Origin: Candidatus Segatella intestinihominis
GTDB lineage: Bacteria > Bacteroidota > Bacteroidia > Bacteroidales > Bacteroidaceae
Direction: 5' to 3'
Assembly: GCA_900548535.1 (NCBI GenBank)
Contig: URLG01000045.1
Coordinates: forward strand, 1-22,085
Length of the DNA: 22,085 nucleotides
In this document: in pieces, positions 1-7,157 of the stretch
Numbering within the stretch: the stretch's first letter is position 1
How the letters are laid out: each line of letters begins with the position of its first letter
Translations under genes and position numbers: made by a program
The notes under the pieces: model-generated
What the model was told of the DNA's origin: nothing
Database searches by the model: none
Seen by the model: only the letters and a program-made list of their open reading frames with translations

Positions 1-50
1 AGCATGGTACCGATTACAACGCTACGCGTGGTACCGATACAGCGCTATCG
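1..50. repeat. Imperfect tandem repeat at the window edge
   Basis: GGTACCGAT occurs twice, and each copy continues into a similar stretch ending in CGCTA; the two units of about 24 nt differ by one gap and few substitutions. The stretch is clearly more GC-rich than the AT-rich gene it runs into. It may be genuine coding sequence, a recombination scar or an assembly-edge artefact; the window alone cannot decide. Confidence 0.5.
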
Positions 51-424
51 TCAAAATGGATGTATCTATATGGAATATTAATTCTTTCGGTGAATATTAC
101 ATGCAAATTTTCGGAAAATATAGCAACGATTATCAAAATGCATGTATGAAATTCATTTCTGAAAGAGAACGTTTCCAGAAAGAAATGAGCAAGATAAACG
201 GAATCAGAGTTATTCCTTCACAAGCTAATTTCTTTATGATAGAAGTCTGCGCAAAATATACGTCTGAGCAATTGGCAGAAATACTTTTGAAGAATTACAA
301 TATTTTCATAAAAAGTTGCAATACAAAACACGGACTTGAAAATAAAAATTATATTAGAATTGCAGTCAGAAATACATCTGAAAACAATATACTATTAAAT
401 GCACTAAAAGATATATTGAATTGA
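2..424 (+). CDS. PLP-dependent aminotransferase class I/II, C-terminal part (5' end outside window)
   Basis: The reading frame is open from the window edge, so this is the 3' part of a gene. From Met at 56 the protein matches the C-terminal small domain of HisC/CobD-like fold-type I aminotransferases: an IWNINSF segment, a SQANFF segment and a late YIRIAVR segment whose Arg normally binds the substrate carboxylate. In surface-polysaccharide loci such domains are often fused behind a sugar-nucleotidyltransferase; that is family knowledge and cannot be tested here. The catalytic Lys would lie upstream, outside the window. The 18 residues before Met56 do not resemble the family's expected Gly/Leu/Arg-rich segment and come from an unusual GC-rich repeat, so the 5' join is doubtful. 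The gene converges on the glycosyltransferase that ends at 449. Confidence 0.7.
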   Translation, partial: AWYRLQRYAWYRYSAIVKMDVSIWNINSFGEYYMQIFGKYSNDYQNACMKFISERERFQKEMSKINGIRVIPSQANFFMIEVCAKYTSEQLAEILLKNYNIFIKSCNTKHGLENKNYIRIAVRNTSENNILLNALKDILN

Positions 425-438
425 TACAACAACATTTT

Positions 439-488
439 TTTAGATTCATTAATTCCTCATAATTAAAAAAGGAATTAATGAATCTAAA
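439..488. repeat. 18-bp perfect inverted repeat between convergent genes
   Basis: Bases 439-456 and 471-488 are exact reverse complements separated by 14 nt. The stop codon and last codons of the minus-strand glycosyltransferase lie inside it. Position suggests a bidirectional transcription terminator, but neither side has a proper U-tract directly after the stem (AAATTATGGG on plus, AAAAAATG on minus), so termination is an inference. Another reading is an inverted duplication of the end of the glycosyltransferase gene. Confidence 0.6.
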
Positions 489-1246
489 TTATGGGTATAC
501 TCAAAAATCTTATACAAATACTTCAAGCAGATAAGCAAGGAGTTTGTATAAACCCCATTGTCCCGACAAGCCTTTACGTCTTCCCTGATAAGAGTAAGGC
601 GGCTTCTCACATTACTGTTGCTGGCACCACCAGTACGCATAGTGACAAAGTCTTTGGCTATGTACTTGGCAGTTATCTTATACTTCTTGAAAAGGCGTAC
701 CATCATCTCGTAATCGGCACCTATCTTATAGTCTAAGCGATAGAGACCTGATTTGGCAAAAACTTCTCTTCGGCAATAGAAGGATGGGTGGGCTGGCATA
801 AAACCAAACCTCAGCCAAAATGGGCTAAACATTTTAGATGAATAATATCTCACACACTTGTCCAGATTATCATCTCTCACAAAATGAATGTCTCCATATA
901 CCGCATCTATGGTGGCTTCCGATTGGAATGTATCTGCTACTGTTTGCAGTATATCTACATCCGTATAAAAATCATCGGAATTGAGAATGCCTACAATATC
1001 ACCAGTTGCCATACGGATGCCTTTATTCATGGCATCATAGATGCCCCTATCCTTCTCAGAGATCCACTTCAAGCGACCTTGGAATTCATTTTCATAGCTC
1101 TTCACTACAGAAATTGTTCCATCAGTAGAGCCACCATCCACGAGGATATATTCTATGTCTTTATATGTCTGGCGCAATACTGATTTTATCGTATCGCCAA
1201 TTGTTATTTCACTATTGTATGTTGCTGTTATAATAGATATCTTCAT
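449..1246 (-). CDS. Family 2 glycosyltransferase (GT-A fold)
   Basis: The 265-aa product has the hallmarks of a GT2 sugar transferase: an N-terminal nucleotide-binding start (MKISIITATYNSE), VDGGSTDGT around residues 36-44, EKDRGIYDAMNKGI at 64-77 and a DXD-like metal site in ILNSDDFY near 88-94. Such enzymes move a sugar from a nucleotide donor to a growing glycan on the cytoplasmic face of the membrane. The C-terminal part (an HPSFYCRREVF segment, then GADYEMMVRL) is typical of WcaA-like capsule or O-antigen transferases. The protein lacks membrane helices, and donor and acceptor cannot be read from sequence. It is the last of four collinear minus-strand genes, 40 nt after the nuclease-like gene, with a probable promoter of its own. 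Its job is probably polysaccharide synthesis rather than the function of the ATPase genes before it. Confidence 0.92.
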   Translation of the reverse strand: MKISIITATYNSEITIGDTIKSVLRQTYKDIEYILVDGGSTDGTISVVKSYENEFQGRLKWISEKDRGIYDAMNKGIRMATGDIVGILNSDDFYTDVDILQTVADTFQSEATIDAVYGDIHFVRDDNLDKCVRYYSSKMFSPFWLRFGFMPAHPSFYCRREVFAKSGLYRLDYKIGADYEMMVRLFKKYKITAKYIAKDFVTMRTGGASNSNVRSRLTLIREDVKACRDNGVYTNSLLICLKYLYKIFEYTHNLDSLIPFLIMRN

Positions 1247-1260
1247 AATTTTCGTTTAAA

Positions 1261-1291
1261 CCAAACTATTTAGCAGTCTTAAGATTTCAAA
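1261..1291 (-). promoter_or_regulatory. Probable Bacteroidota promoter of the GT2 gene
   Basis: On the minus strand TTTG (1291-1288) is followed by exactly 19 nt and then TAGTTTGG (1268-1261), one base short of the TAnnTTTG consensus. The upstream box overlaps the stop codon of the nuclease-like gene, and the start codon lies 15 nt beyond the downstream box. Start-site mapping would be decisive. Confidence 0.5.
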
Positions 1292-1871
1292 AAATTGCTT
1301 TAAAAATACCTTTGTTAACTATTAAGACTTCGTTTACCCCCATAAGGATAACATTCTTCTCCTTCTTTAGTTTGATTCGATCCGCTGGTGTAGCTATAAA
1401 AGCATCAAAAGGAGGTTTCTTATGTGAAGGCATTGATATATTCAAGAATGAACGGCATTGCTTGCGATTAAGTATACCCTTTTCGTCCAACAGACTCCAA
1501 GTGTCCAGCAGTTGCTCATAAGCTTTATAAGCATTTTGAGTTCTGTTGGGTTCCTTGTCTAGACAATATTTTAGTTCTAGAAGCAGCAACCATCCACCTT
1601 CTACTACCTCTTTACATCTAAACATACATTCACAATCCTTCCTGCCTTGAGGAAAGAAATCCTTATTTTCCTCAAAATTTACAGCATAATAGGACATTCC
1701 ATCTGGGTTCACCAAATGGAATGAAGCTATATTGGTAATAGGTTGGGAACTTATTACCACACCTTGACGGCTTTCCTTATCCTCGTTTTTTGTTTCTTCG
1801 GTATAATCAGCCACCCACACATCGCCAGTAAGTTCAGCTACGTGATGAAAAATCTTATCTAGATCAATCAT
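1287..1871 (-). CDS. Hypothetical protein with PD-(D/E)XK-like signature, partner of the ABC-type ATPase
   Basis: I do not recognise a named family. Using the ATG at 1871 the product is 194 aa. Residues 79-101 read KDCECMFRC, then a short linker, then a hydrophobic strand ending in LLLLELKYC: an Asp/Glu followed about 18-20 residues later by E-x-K (E99, K101), the layout of a PD-(D/E)XK nuclease core. A helix with Asn, Tyr and Gln (NAYKAYEQL) follows, as in such folds. This is motif reading, not proof of catalysis. The ATG overlaps the ATPase gene by 8 nt (ATGATTGA), implying translational coupling; an in-frame ATG at 1898 would give 9 extra hydrophobic residues and a 35-nt overlap and seems less likely. 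The coupling suggests that the ATPase and this protein work as a pair. Confidence 0.65.
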   Translation of the reverse strand: MIDLDKIFHHVAELTGDVWVADYTEETKNEDKESRQGVVISSQPITNIASFHLVNPDGMSYYAVNFEENKDFFPQGRKDCECMFRCKEVVEGGWLLLLELKYCLDKEPNRTQNAYKAYEQLLDTWSLLDEKGILNRKQCRSFLNISMPSHKKPPFDAFIATPADRIKLKKEKNVILMGVNEVLIVNKGIFKAIF

Positions 1872-3147
1872 AATAAACAGAATAATTAGTAAAGTCATTC
1901 ATTACTGATTGCATTACGCTATCAAAGTAATTGTTGCTTATCAATCCTTCTTCATCCTGAATAACTCGAGCCGTAGTACCCGTCTCGGAAAGATTCAGTT
2001 CCCACACTCCTACTTCTTGAGGATTAATCCAACTGCCCTTATGAGCCATCAGCTCACTATCATCAACAGGAAGTTTATCCTTAACCAAATATCCTAACAT
2101 GCTATTATTCAGTGCATATAGAACATATGGGCTATGTGATGACATAAATATTCCATCATGATGAACAGCAGAATTTTCCAAAAGCTTATAAATCAATTCC
2201 AACTGAGTTTGTGGGAAAAGATTCAGCTCTGGTTCCTCTAGGAATATATCTGAATATACATTCTTGGTATATGACTCAACGAGTTTTTTACACTCTTCAT
2301 ATTCCTGCTCGGAAGCAAATGTTAGTTTACCCATACCTATTCTAGCGATGTATGGTTGATTGTCTCCAATTCTATCAGCCAATGATTCCTTGAACTTTGT
2401 GGCATAAATATGCTGCAAAATGTCTTCATTTTCTGCATCTTTTGAAACTGAAGAGTAATCTGTTGACTTGTATTGCAAATTAAATAAATAATTCAGATAG
2501 ACCCACATTGGCACCACTGACTGCAAGCCACTGGAAGCATTGGTGAAATCTATAGACTTTCCATTATGCAGCAAAATGTTATCAGATTTCGTATCACTAT
2601 CATAATAGTAAGAGGCATCCAAATCCAATAATGGCAAAGATTCATTTTTCTTGTATAGCTGTCTAGTCAAATTCCAATCAGAAATAAAGTTCAATATATT
2701 AGAATTGCTTATACGGACATCCAACCAATTAGGCACAACAGCTATCAAGTTGCGCTCCGTCGGAATATAGGAAACACGCGGACGCTTATATGTCCACCTG
2801 CCATCCTCATTCCATATCAAATCAAATGACTGCTTGTCAAAATCACAGATGAATGACATGTGTTCAGTTTGATAGAAAAATTTACTTCCTGCACGTAAGA
2901 ACCCATTGAGCTTATGGAACTGAATCAAATTTTGCTCAACATATGAGAAATCGGCAAAGCCATTTTTACCTTGTTCCAGTTCGATGCATTTCTCTGCCCA
3001 AGCACAAAAACAAGCAATCTTAAGAATGCAGCTCTTTCCTGCACTCTGAGGTCCCATCAATATATTGATTCTCTTCAAATCCATATCCACATGGGATAGA
3101 GGTCCGAAATTATCTATTATTAATCGTTTCATATTTCTTTGCTGCAT
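1864..3147 (-). CDS. ABC/OLD-type AAA family ATPase (AAA_15/AAA_21-like)
   Basis: The 427-aa protein has an SMC/ABC-type head. Walker A is GPQSAGKS at residues 32-39, just after an N-terminal MKRLIIDNFGPL strand typical of RecF/OLD-like ATPases. A signature-like ASSGLQS lies in the middle, Walker B with catalytic glutamates is IFLEEPE at 301-307, followed by a D-loop-like LFPQTQ, and the switch His lies in SSHSP at 336-340. No TOPRIM nuclease domain is visible at the C-terminus, unlike full OLD proteins. Proteins of this kind are often one half of two-gene phage-defence systems whose partner is a nuclease or another toxic effector. It starts 12 nt after the upstream AAA-ATPase and overlaps the downstream nuclease-like gene by 8 nt. 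Met6 (MKRL) is an alternative start that better fits the domain. Confidence 0.85.
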   Translation of the reverse strand: MQQRNMKRLIIDNFGPLSHVDMDLKRINILMGPQSAGKSCILKIACFCAWAEKCIELEQGKNGFADFSYVEQNLIQFHKLNGFLRAGSKFFYQTEHMSFICDFDKQSFDLIWNEDGRWTYKRPRVSYIPTERNLIAVVPNWLDVRISNSNILNFISDWNLTRQLYKKNESLPLLDLDASYYYDSDTKSDNILLHNGKSIDFTNASSGLQSVVPMWVYLNYLFNLQYKSTDYSSVSKDAENEDILQHIYATKFKESLADRIGDNQPYIARIGMGKLTFASEQEYEECKKLVESYTKNVYSDIFLEEPELNLFPQTQLELIYKLLENSAVHHDGIFMSSHSPYVLYALNNSMLGYLVKDKLPVDDSELMAHKGSWINPQEVGVWELNLSETGTTARVIQDEEGLISNNYFDSVMQSVMNDFTNYSVYYD

Positions 3148-3159
3148 AATTCGTTGTTT

Positions 3160-4752
3160 TTACAATGTTTCTTCTTTCCACTCATCGATGGTTCCTTCTT
3201 CAGAAGAGAAGTTGGCACCAATAAGGTGAACTGTTCGTTTATCTGTATGATACTCTTTGGCATATCCTTGGTCTTTTATCTGCTGAAGAGCCATCTCGGC
3301 AGAACCATCAAGTTTGAACTCGAAGATGTAGACATCAGTCTGGGTCTCGATGATGCAATCTGCCCTACCCTTGCTTGTCTCCTTTTCGTGATACACAGTA
3401 AAGCAACTCAGCATTCTGAGCAAGAGATAGAAAGTATAGTGGAAATGACGCTCATACTCTCGCTCTGAATTCTTACGACGCACAGAGTATGGAATGCTTG
3501 CAAGAAATGCAGTCATACCATCCATAAACTCTTGAAGTTTTCCTTGCTTCAACTGATGCACAGAATCTATAAGCCAAGAATTAGAGTCGGTCTTGGTCTT
3601 CAGATAATCATTTGCAATGACAGTAAGGAATCCTTCTCTTACTTCATTGTTAGGTATATCTAGAAGGAATGAATCTGTATCAAAATCATATCCCTTGATT
3701 GTTAAATAACCACTCTGATATATCATCGGAAGGGGCTTCTCTACATCAGCTTTATAGTCATCAAACTGAGCAACACCATAATATTGTCCTGCCAACTCAT
3801 CCAAATTCTCATCCGAATGGGAAAGCAAGCGAATAAGATAGGTAGGCGTACCACTCTTGAACCAATAGGAGCCAAGCCTCATCTGGTTAAAGGCATTGAG
3901 AATACTAAACGGATTAAATATGTCAATCATATCATCACTGAAATGATAGCCATCATATTTCTGTTTCAATCTATCCAACATTTCATTGTAGGAGCACTTA
4001 AACTTAGTAGCCAATTCGTTGATTGGCTCTTTAAAATAGTCCACGAGTTCCTCCTTAGTAATACCACATAATGCTTCGTAATTTCTATTTAGACTAATGT
4101 CATCTGGTTGGTTGAAACCACTAAACACACTAATCTGAGAGAATTTGGTAACACCCGTCAGGAATACAAATCGAAGGTCAGCATCGGCACCTTTAAATGT
4201 TGAATAAAAAGACTTCATGATGTTGCGATGCTTCTCCTCTAGGGTAACCTTCTTGCCGAGATGCTCTACCTGGTAGTCTAAATCCAATACATCCAAAATA
4301 GGTTTGTCATACTCGTCAACAAGCACAACGGCTCCTAGTCCTGTTTTTTCATGTGCCGCATGAAGAACCTGCTGAAAACGCTTACCAAAGTCATCGTATG
4401 TTTTCTTCACTCCATATTGTTCTTCCCAATTAGCTATTTCGCCAGACAAGACTTCCTCCAATGTCCCATCATTCAAATAGTTACCAGTATTAAAATCTAA
4501 ATGAAATACAGGAAACTTCTTCCATTCATGCTCTAAGCTATCTATAGCCAAGCCTTTGAATAATTCCTTGTTACCCAAGAAATAGTTCTCAAGTGTAGAT
4601 ACAAGAAGGCTCTTTCCGAAACGACGTGGGCGTCCCAGAAAGTATACATTTCCTTCTTTAACCAAGTTATATACCAAGTCAGTTTTGTCAACATAGACAT
4701 AGCCTCCATTGATAATTTTATCGAATGTCTGTATTCCTATAGGATATTTCAT
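3160..4752 (-). CDS. AAA-ATPase-like protein with C-terminal PD-(D/E)XK nuclease domain (PDDEXK_9)
   Basis: The 530-aa protein matches the large Bacteroidota family that pairs an AAA-ATPase_like domain with PDDEXK_9. Its N-terminus reads MKYPIGIQTF, then YVDKTDLV; Walker A is GRPRRFGKS at residues 40-48 and Walker B VDEYDKP at 145-151. The nuclease motif is GRAD at 462-465 followed by EFK at 478-480, and QQ at 490-491 begins the conserved helix after it. All motifs are intact and the length is normal. Family members are numerous and often multicopy in Prevotella and Bacteroides genomes; their biological role is not settled, with DNA cleavage or a mobile-element or conflict function usually proposed. 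It is first in the minus-strand cluster behind a good promoter, 12 nt upstream of the ABC-type ATPase. Confidence 0.9.
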   Translation of the reverse strand: MKYPIGIQTFDKIINGGYVYVDKTDLVYNLVKEGNVYFLGRPRRFGKSLLVSTLENYFLGNKELFKGLAIDSLEHEWKKFPVFHLDFNTGNYLNDGTLEEVLSGEIANWEEQYGVKKTYDDFGKRFQQVLHAAHEKTGLGAVVLVDEYDKPILDVLDLDYQVEHLGKKVTLEEKHRNIMKSFYSTFKGADADLRFVFLTGVTKFSQISVFSGFNQPDDISLNRNYEALCGITKEELVDYFKEPINELATKFKCSYNEMLDRLKQKYDGYHFSDDMIDIFNPFSILNAFNQMRLGSYWFKSGTPTYLIRLLSHSDENLDELAGQYYGVAQFDDYKADVEKPLPMIYQSGYLTIKGYDFDTDSFLLDIPNNEVREGFLTVIANDYLKTKTDSNSWLIDSVHQLKQGKLQEFMDGMTAFLASIPYSVRRKNSEREYERHFHYTFYLLLRMLSCFTVYHEKETSKGRADCIIETQTDVYIFEFKLDGSAEMALQQIKDQGYAKEYHTDKRTVHLIGANFSSEEGTIDEWKEETL

Positions 4753-4778
4753 ATCGCTTCAATTTATCATTTATGGCG

Positions 4779-4810
4779 CAAAGATAATGATTTATTCTGA
4801 GACTGCCAAA
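4779..4810 (-). promoter_or_regulatory. Bacteroidota promoter driving the ATPase/nuclease cluster
   Basis: On the minus strand TTTG (4810-4807), a 20-nt spacer and TATCTTTG (4786-4779) match the TTTG-N19/21-TAnnTTTG consensus. The start codon at 4752 leaves a leader of about 20 nt. Small spacings downstream mean this promoter could serve all four genes down to 449. Confidence 0.75.
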
Positions 4811-4922
4811 CATTTCTGGGGATTTATACAATATACACTCGAAAAAAATAAAAATGAATTTCGATTTCAATTTTCCTTTCACCTTTCTTCTTAACTACTG
4901 ATATTCATTAGTTTATGGTGAA

Positions 4923-4949
4923 AGGTGGACAAATGGCGTTTGTCCACCT
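4923..4949. repeat. 11-bp perfect hairpin at the left inner edge of the element
   Basis: AGGTGGACAAA (4923-4933) and TTTGTCCACCT (4939-4949) pair perfectly around a TGGCG loop. No U-tract follows on either strand, so it is not an obvious intrinsic terminator. It abuts the left 62-nt arm and has no counterpart beside the right arm. Confidence 0.6.
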
Positions 4950-5090
4950 CGGCTAGTTTGTATGCGCGAAGGTGAAGGAAGCAGGAAACTTAAGTGAAAA
5001 ATATAGCATTAGGCGAGCTAAGATATATGAAATAGGGGTGATGAATATCATAGAAGAGGGAGAAAGAAGCAGTTTCTAAAGTCGGATGAC

Positions 5091-5170
5091 GGTAGTCATC
5101 CAAACGGACGACTAGGCTCATCCAATCAGTTGACTATAGTCATCCAATCGGATGAGCCTAGGCAACCGAC
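5091..5170. repeat. 22-nt-periodic TCATCCAA repeats and central palindrome
   Basis: TCATCCAA begins at 5096, 5118 and 5140, exactly 22 nt apart; a degenerate fourth copy (GCAACCGAC) follows at 5162. Units contain internal mirror halves such as TCATCCAATCGGATGA. CTAGGCTCATCC (5112-5123) and GGATGAGCCTAG (5150-5161) are perfect inverted copies centred on GACTATAGTC (5132-5141). The array could be a multimeric protein-binding site or a cruciform-forming core. Confidence 0.65.
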
Positions 5171-5456
5171 TAAAGATGTAGTTTCTTCTGCCCTCAGCAA
5201 TAGGAACTTCCAGCTTCTAGTCATGCCGATTTTACCTTCTTCACTTTAAGTTATAAGCTAGTTTCATCGCATTCTAAATTTCCTTTCACCATAACCAGCA
5301 GACATACAACATATTAGAAGAAAGGTGAAAGGAAAAATGAAATGCAAATAAAAAAATACAATTTACAAAATATGAATAAAATGTTAACTAAAATGCAATA
5401 ATATTGCGATATAGTAGTTTTTATTAATAGAAACAAAATTAGAACAAACAAGGAAT

Positions 5457-7112
5457 ATGTCTATAAATACAACATATATTATAATAGCATTCATGCTCAG
5501 TGCATGTTGCGGATTGATCATGATTCCAGCATTGCTGAGATTTTGCCAAAAGAGAAAACTATACGACTTGCCTAACATAAGAAAGGTGCACCATGCATTG
5601 GTACCACGATTGGGCGGCACTGCCTTTATGCCCAGCATGGCTCTATCTGCCAGCATTGTAATCGTAGTAATATCCCTTACAGGCAACAATCATAAAATTG
5701 TACTTAGCACTTGGAGTTTGGCAATGATGCTGAGTGCTATGATCATATACTGTGTGGGTGTAGTGGACGACATATTTGGTCTTGATGCCAAAGTAAAGTT
5801 TACTATGCAGATTATTGCATCTGCTATCATCCCTTTCTGCGGTTTGTGGATCAACAATCTCTATGGTCTATTCGGAATTCATGAGATACCTGCTTATGTG
5901 GGCATGCCGCTTACAGTATTTTTATTTGTATTCATTGACAACGCCTTCAACCTGATAGATGGCATCGATGGCTTAGCAGCCACCCTAGCCATACTAGCGC
6001 TTCTAGGTTTTATTTACTGCTTTTCACCATACAATTTAATCGCCTACGAGGTGATGATAGCAGGATTGATTGGCATTCTTGTATCCTATCTTAGATATAA
6101 TCTGTGGGGAGATGCCGAAAAAGGGAATAAAATTTTTATGGGTGACTCGGGAAGTCTCACCTTGGGATTTATCCTTGCCTTTCTATTTGTAAAAGCTATC
6201 TCAGTCAATCCCAACGTAATGCCGATGTCTACCCGACGAGTGTTGATAGCATATAGTTTGCTTATTATCCCTACATACGACGTGGTAAGAGTAGTGCTAC
6301 ATCGCTTGCGTTGGAAAATGCCTATATTTGATGCAGACAAGAGCCATATCCATCATAAATTAATGGAATTGGGACTATCACAACATCAAGCATTAATAAG
6401 CATTCTGTCACTTGCCATCACGTATATTGCCCTCAATCTGATTATGTACGATTGGGTAGGAATCAGTCTGACATGTATTTTGTTGATAGATATTGTGACA
6501 TATACTATCTTTCAAATTTGCATCAGCAAACGATTGCATGTACAAAGAACAGTAGACATAGTTCTATCAATTTTCGCCTTGGTGATATTCTGGCCTGCAT
6601 TTCTTGTTATTGCATGGGCCATCAGACACGAAGATGGTTTGCCTGTCATTTACAGTCAAGAAAGAATAGGATTGGGTGGAAAGCCTTTTTATATTTATAA
6701 GTTTCGCTCGATGAAGGTAGATGCAGAGAAAGACGGTCCCAACCTTTTGGAGATAGCTGGTGACAAAAGATTGACTAAAGTGGGGGCTTTCTTACGTAGC
6801 CATCACTTGGATGAGCTGCCTCAACTATGGAATGTACTGAAGGGAGATATGGCTTTCATCGGTCCACGACCAGAGCGCAAGTACTATATAGATCAAATTA
6901 TGGAACATGACAATAGATATCAGATGCTCTATCAGATAAGACCTGGCGTCACATCCTATGCCACGCTTTATAATGGATATACCGACACGATGGAAAAGAT
7001 GCTCAGAAGGCTAGAGTTTGATCTCTATTACTTGGAGCATCGCTCTTGGTGGTTTGATGCTAAGATATTAACAAAAACCTTTATAAATATAGCGTTTGGA
7101 AAGAAGTTTTAA
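5457..7112 (+). CDS. Fused polytopic (MraY/WecA-like) and monotopic (PglC/WcaJ-like) phosphoglycosyl transferase
   Basis: The 551-aa membrane protein contains two complete phosphoglycosyl transferase modules. Residues 1-360 are a multi-helix MraY/WecA-type enzyme: VVDDIFG at 102-108, NLIDGIDGLA at 165-174, GDSGS at 229-233 and HIHH at 297-300. From about 362 a second, WcaJ/PglC-type sugar transferase begins: a re-entrant helix with Pro380, QERIGLGGKPF at 401-411, KFRSM at 415-419, the catalytic Asp-Glu pair D452-E453 and IGPRPE at 468-473, ending in RPGVTS and a WWFDAKIL segment. Both classes transfer a sugar phosphate from a UDP-sugar to undecaprenyl phosphate, the first membrane step of glycan assembly, by different mechanisms. 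All key residues of both are present. Stop-free sequence across the junction argues against a missed stop. The gene probably starts polysaccharide units for the surrounding locus. Confidence 0.92.
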   Translation: MSINTTYIIIAFMLSACCGLIMIPALLRFCQKRKLYDLPNIRKVHHALVPRLGGTAFMPSMALSASIVIVVISLTGNNHKIVLSTWSLAMMLSAMIIYCVGVVDDIFGLDAKVKFTMQIIASAIIPFCGLWINNLYGLFGIHEIPAYVGMPLTVFLFVFIDNAFNLIDGIDGLAATLAILALLGFIYCFSPYNLIAYEVMIAGLIGILVSYLRYNLWGDAEKGNKIFMGDSGSLTLGFILAFLFVKAISVNPNVMPMSTRRVLIAYSLLIIPTYDVVRVVLHRLRWKMPIFDADKSHIHHKLMELGLSQHQALISILSLAITYIALNLIMYDWVGISLTCILLIDIVTYTIFQICISKRLHVQRTVDIVLSIFALVIFWPAFLVIAWAIRHEDGLPVIYSQERIGLGGKPFYIYKFRSMKVDAEKDGPNLLEIAGDKRLTKVGAFLRSHHLDELPQLWNVLKGDMAFIGPRPERKYYIDQIMEHDNRYQMLYQIRPGVTSYATLYNGYTDTMEKMLRRLEFDLYYLEHRSWWFDAKILTKTFINIAFGKKF

Positions 7113-7157
7113 TATACCTTAATTCCGCAACACTATAGTTTATATATTTTTTAAGCA

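Larger units (their letters stand above)
4864..5343. repeat. Composite inverted-repeat element in a 704-nt non-coding gap, MITE-like
   Basis: The gap 4753-5456 has no convincing gene. Bases 4864-4925 and 5282-5343 are 62-nt inverted repeats of exactly equal length; I count about 47 of 62 matches, with 27 of 28 identical at the outer edge. Each arm also folds on itself because CCTTTCACC (4875-4883, 5282-5290) is paired with GGTGAAAGG (4917-4925, 5324-5332) across 33 nt in both arms. Inside are an 11-bp hairpin, a weaker inverted pair (AACTTAAGTGAA near 4987 versus 5240-5252) and a central palindrome. This looks like a non-autonomous transposable element or a highly structured regulatory region. 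No target-site duplication is evident. The remaining 5344-5456 is AT-rich, with a GCAATAATATTGC palindrome but no clear consensus promoter. Confidence 0.6.

Noticed and set aside
1872..1898. Longer start (ATG at 1898) for the nuclease-like protein
   Set aside because: It would add nine hydrophobic residues and a 35-nt overlap with the ATPase gene; the ATG at 1871 gives an 8-nt coupling overlap and a more normal N-terminus.
5091..5170. CRISPR array suggested by regular 22-nt spacing
   Set aside because: Conserved cores are only about 8 nt, spacers also resemble one another, there are three copies and no cas genes are nearby.
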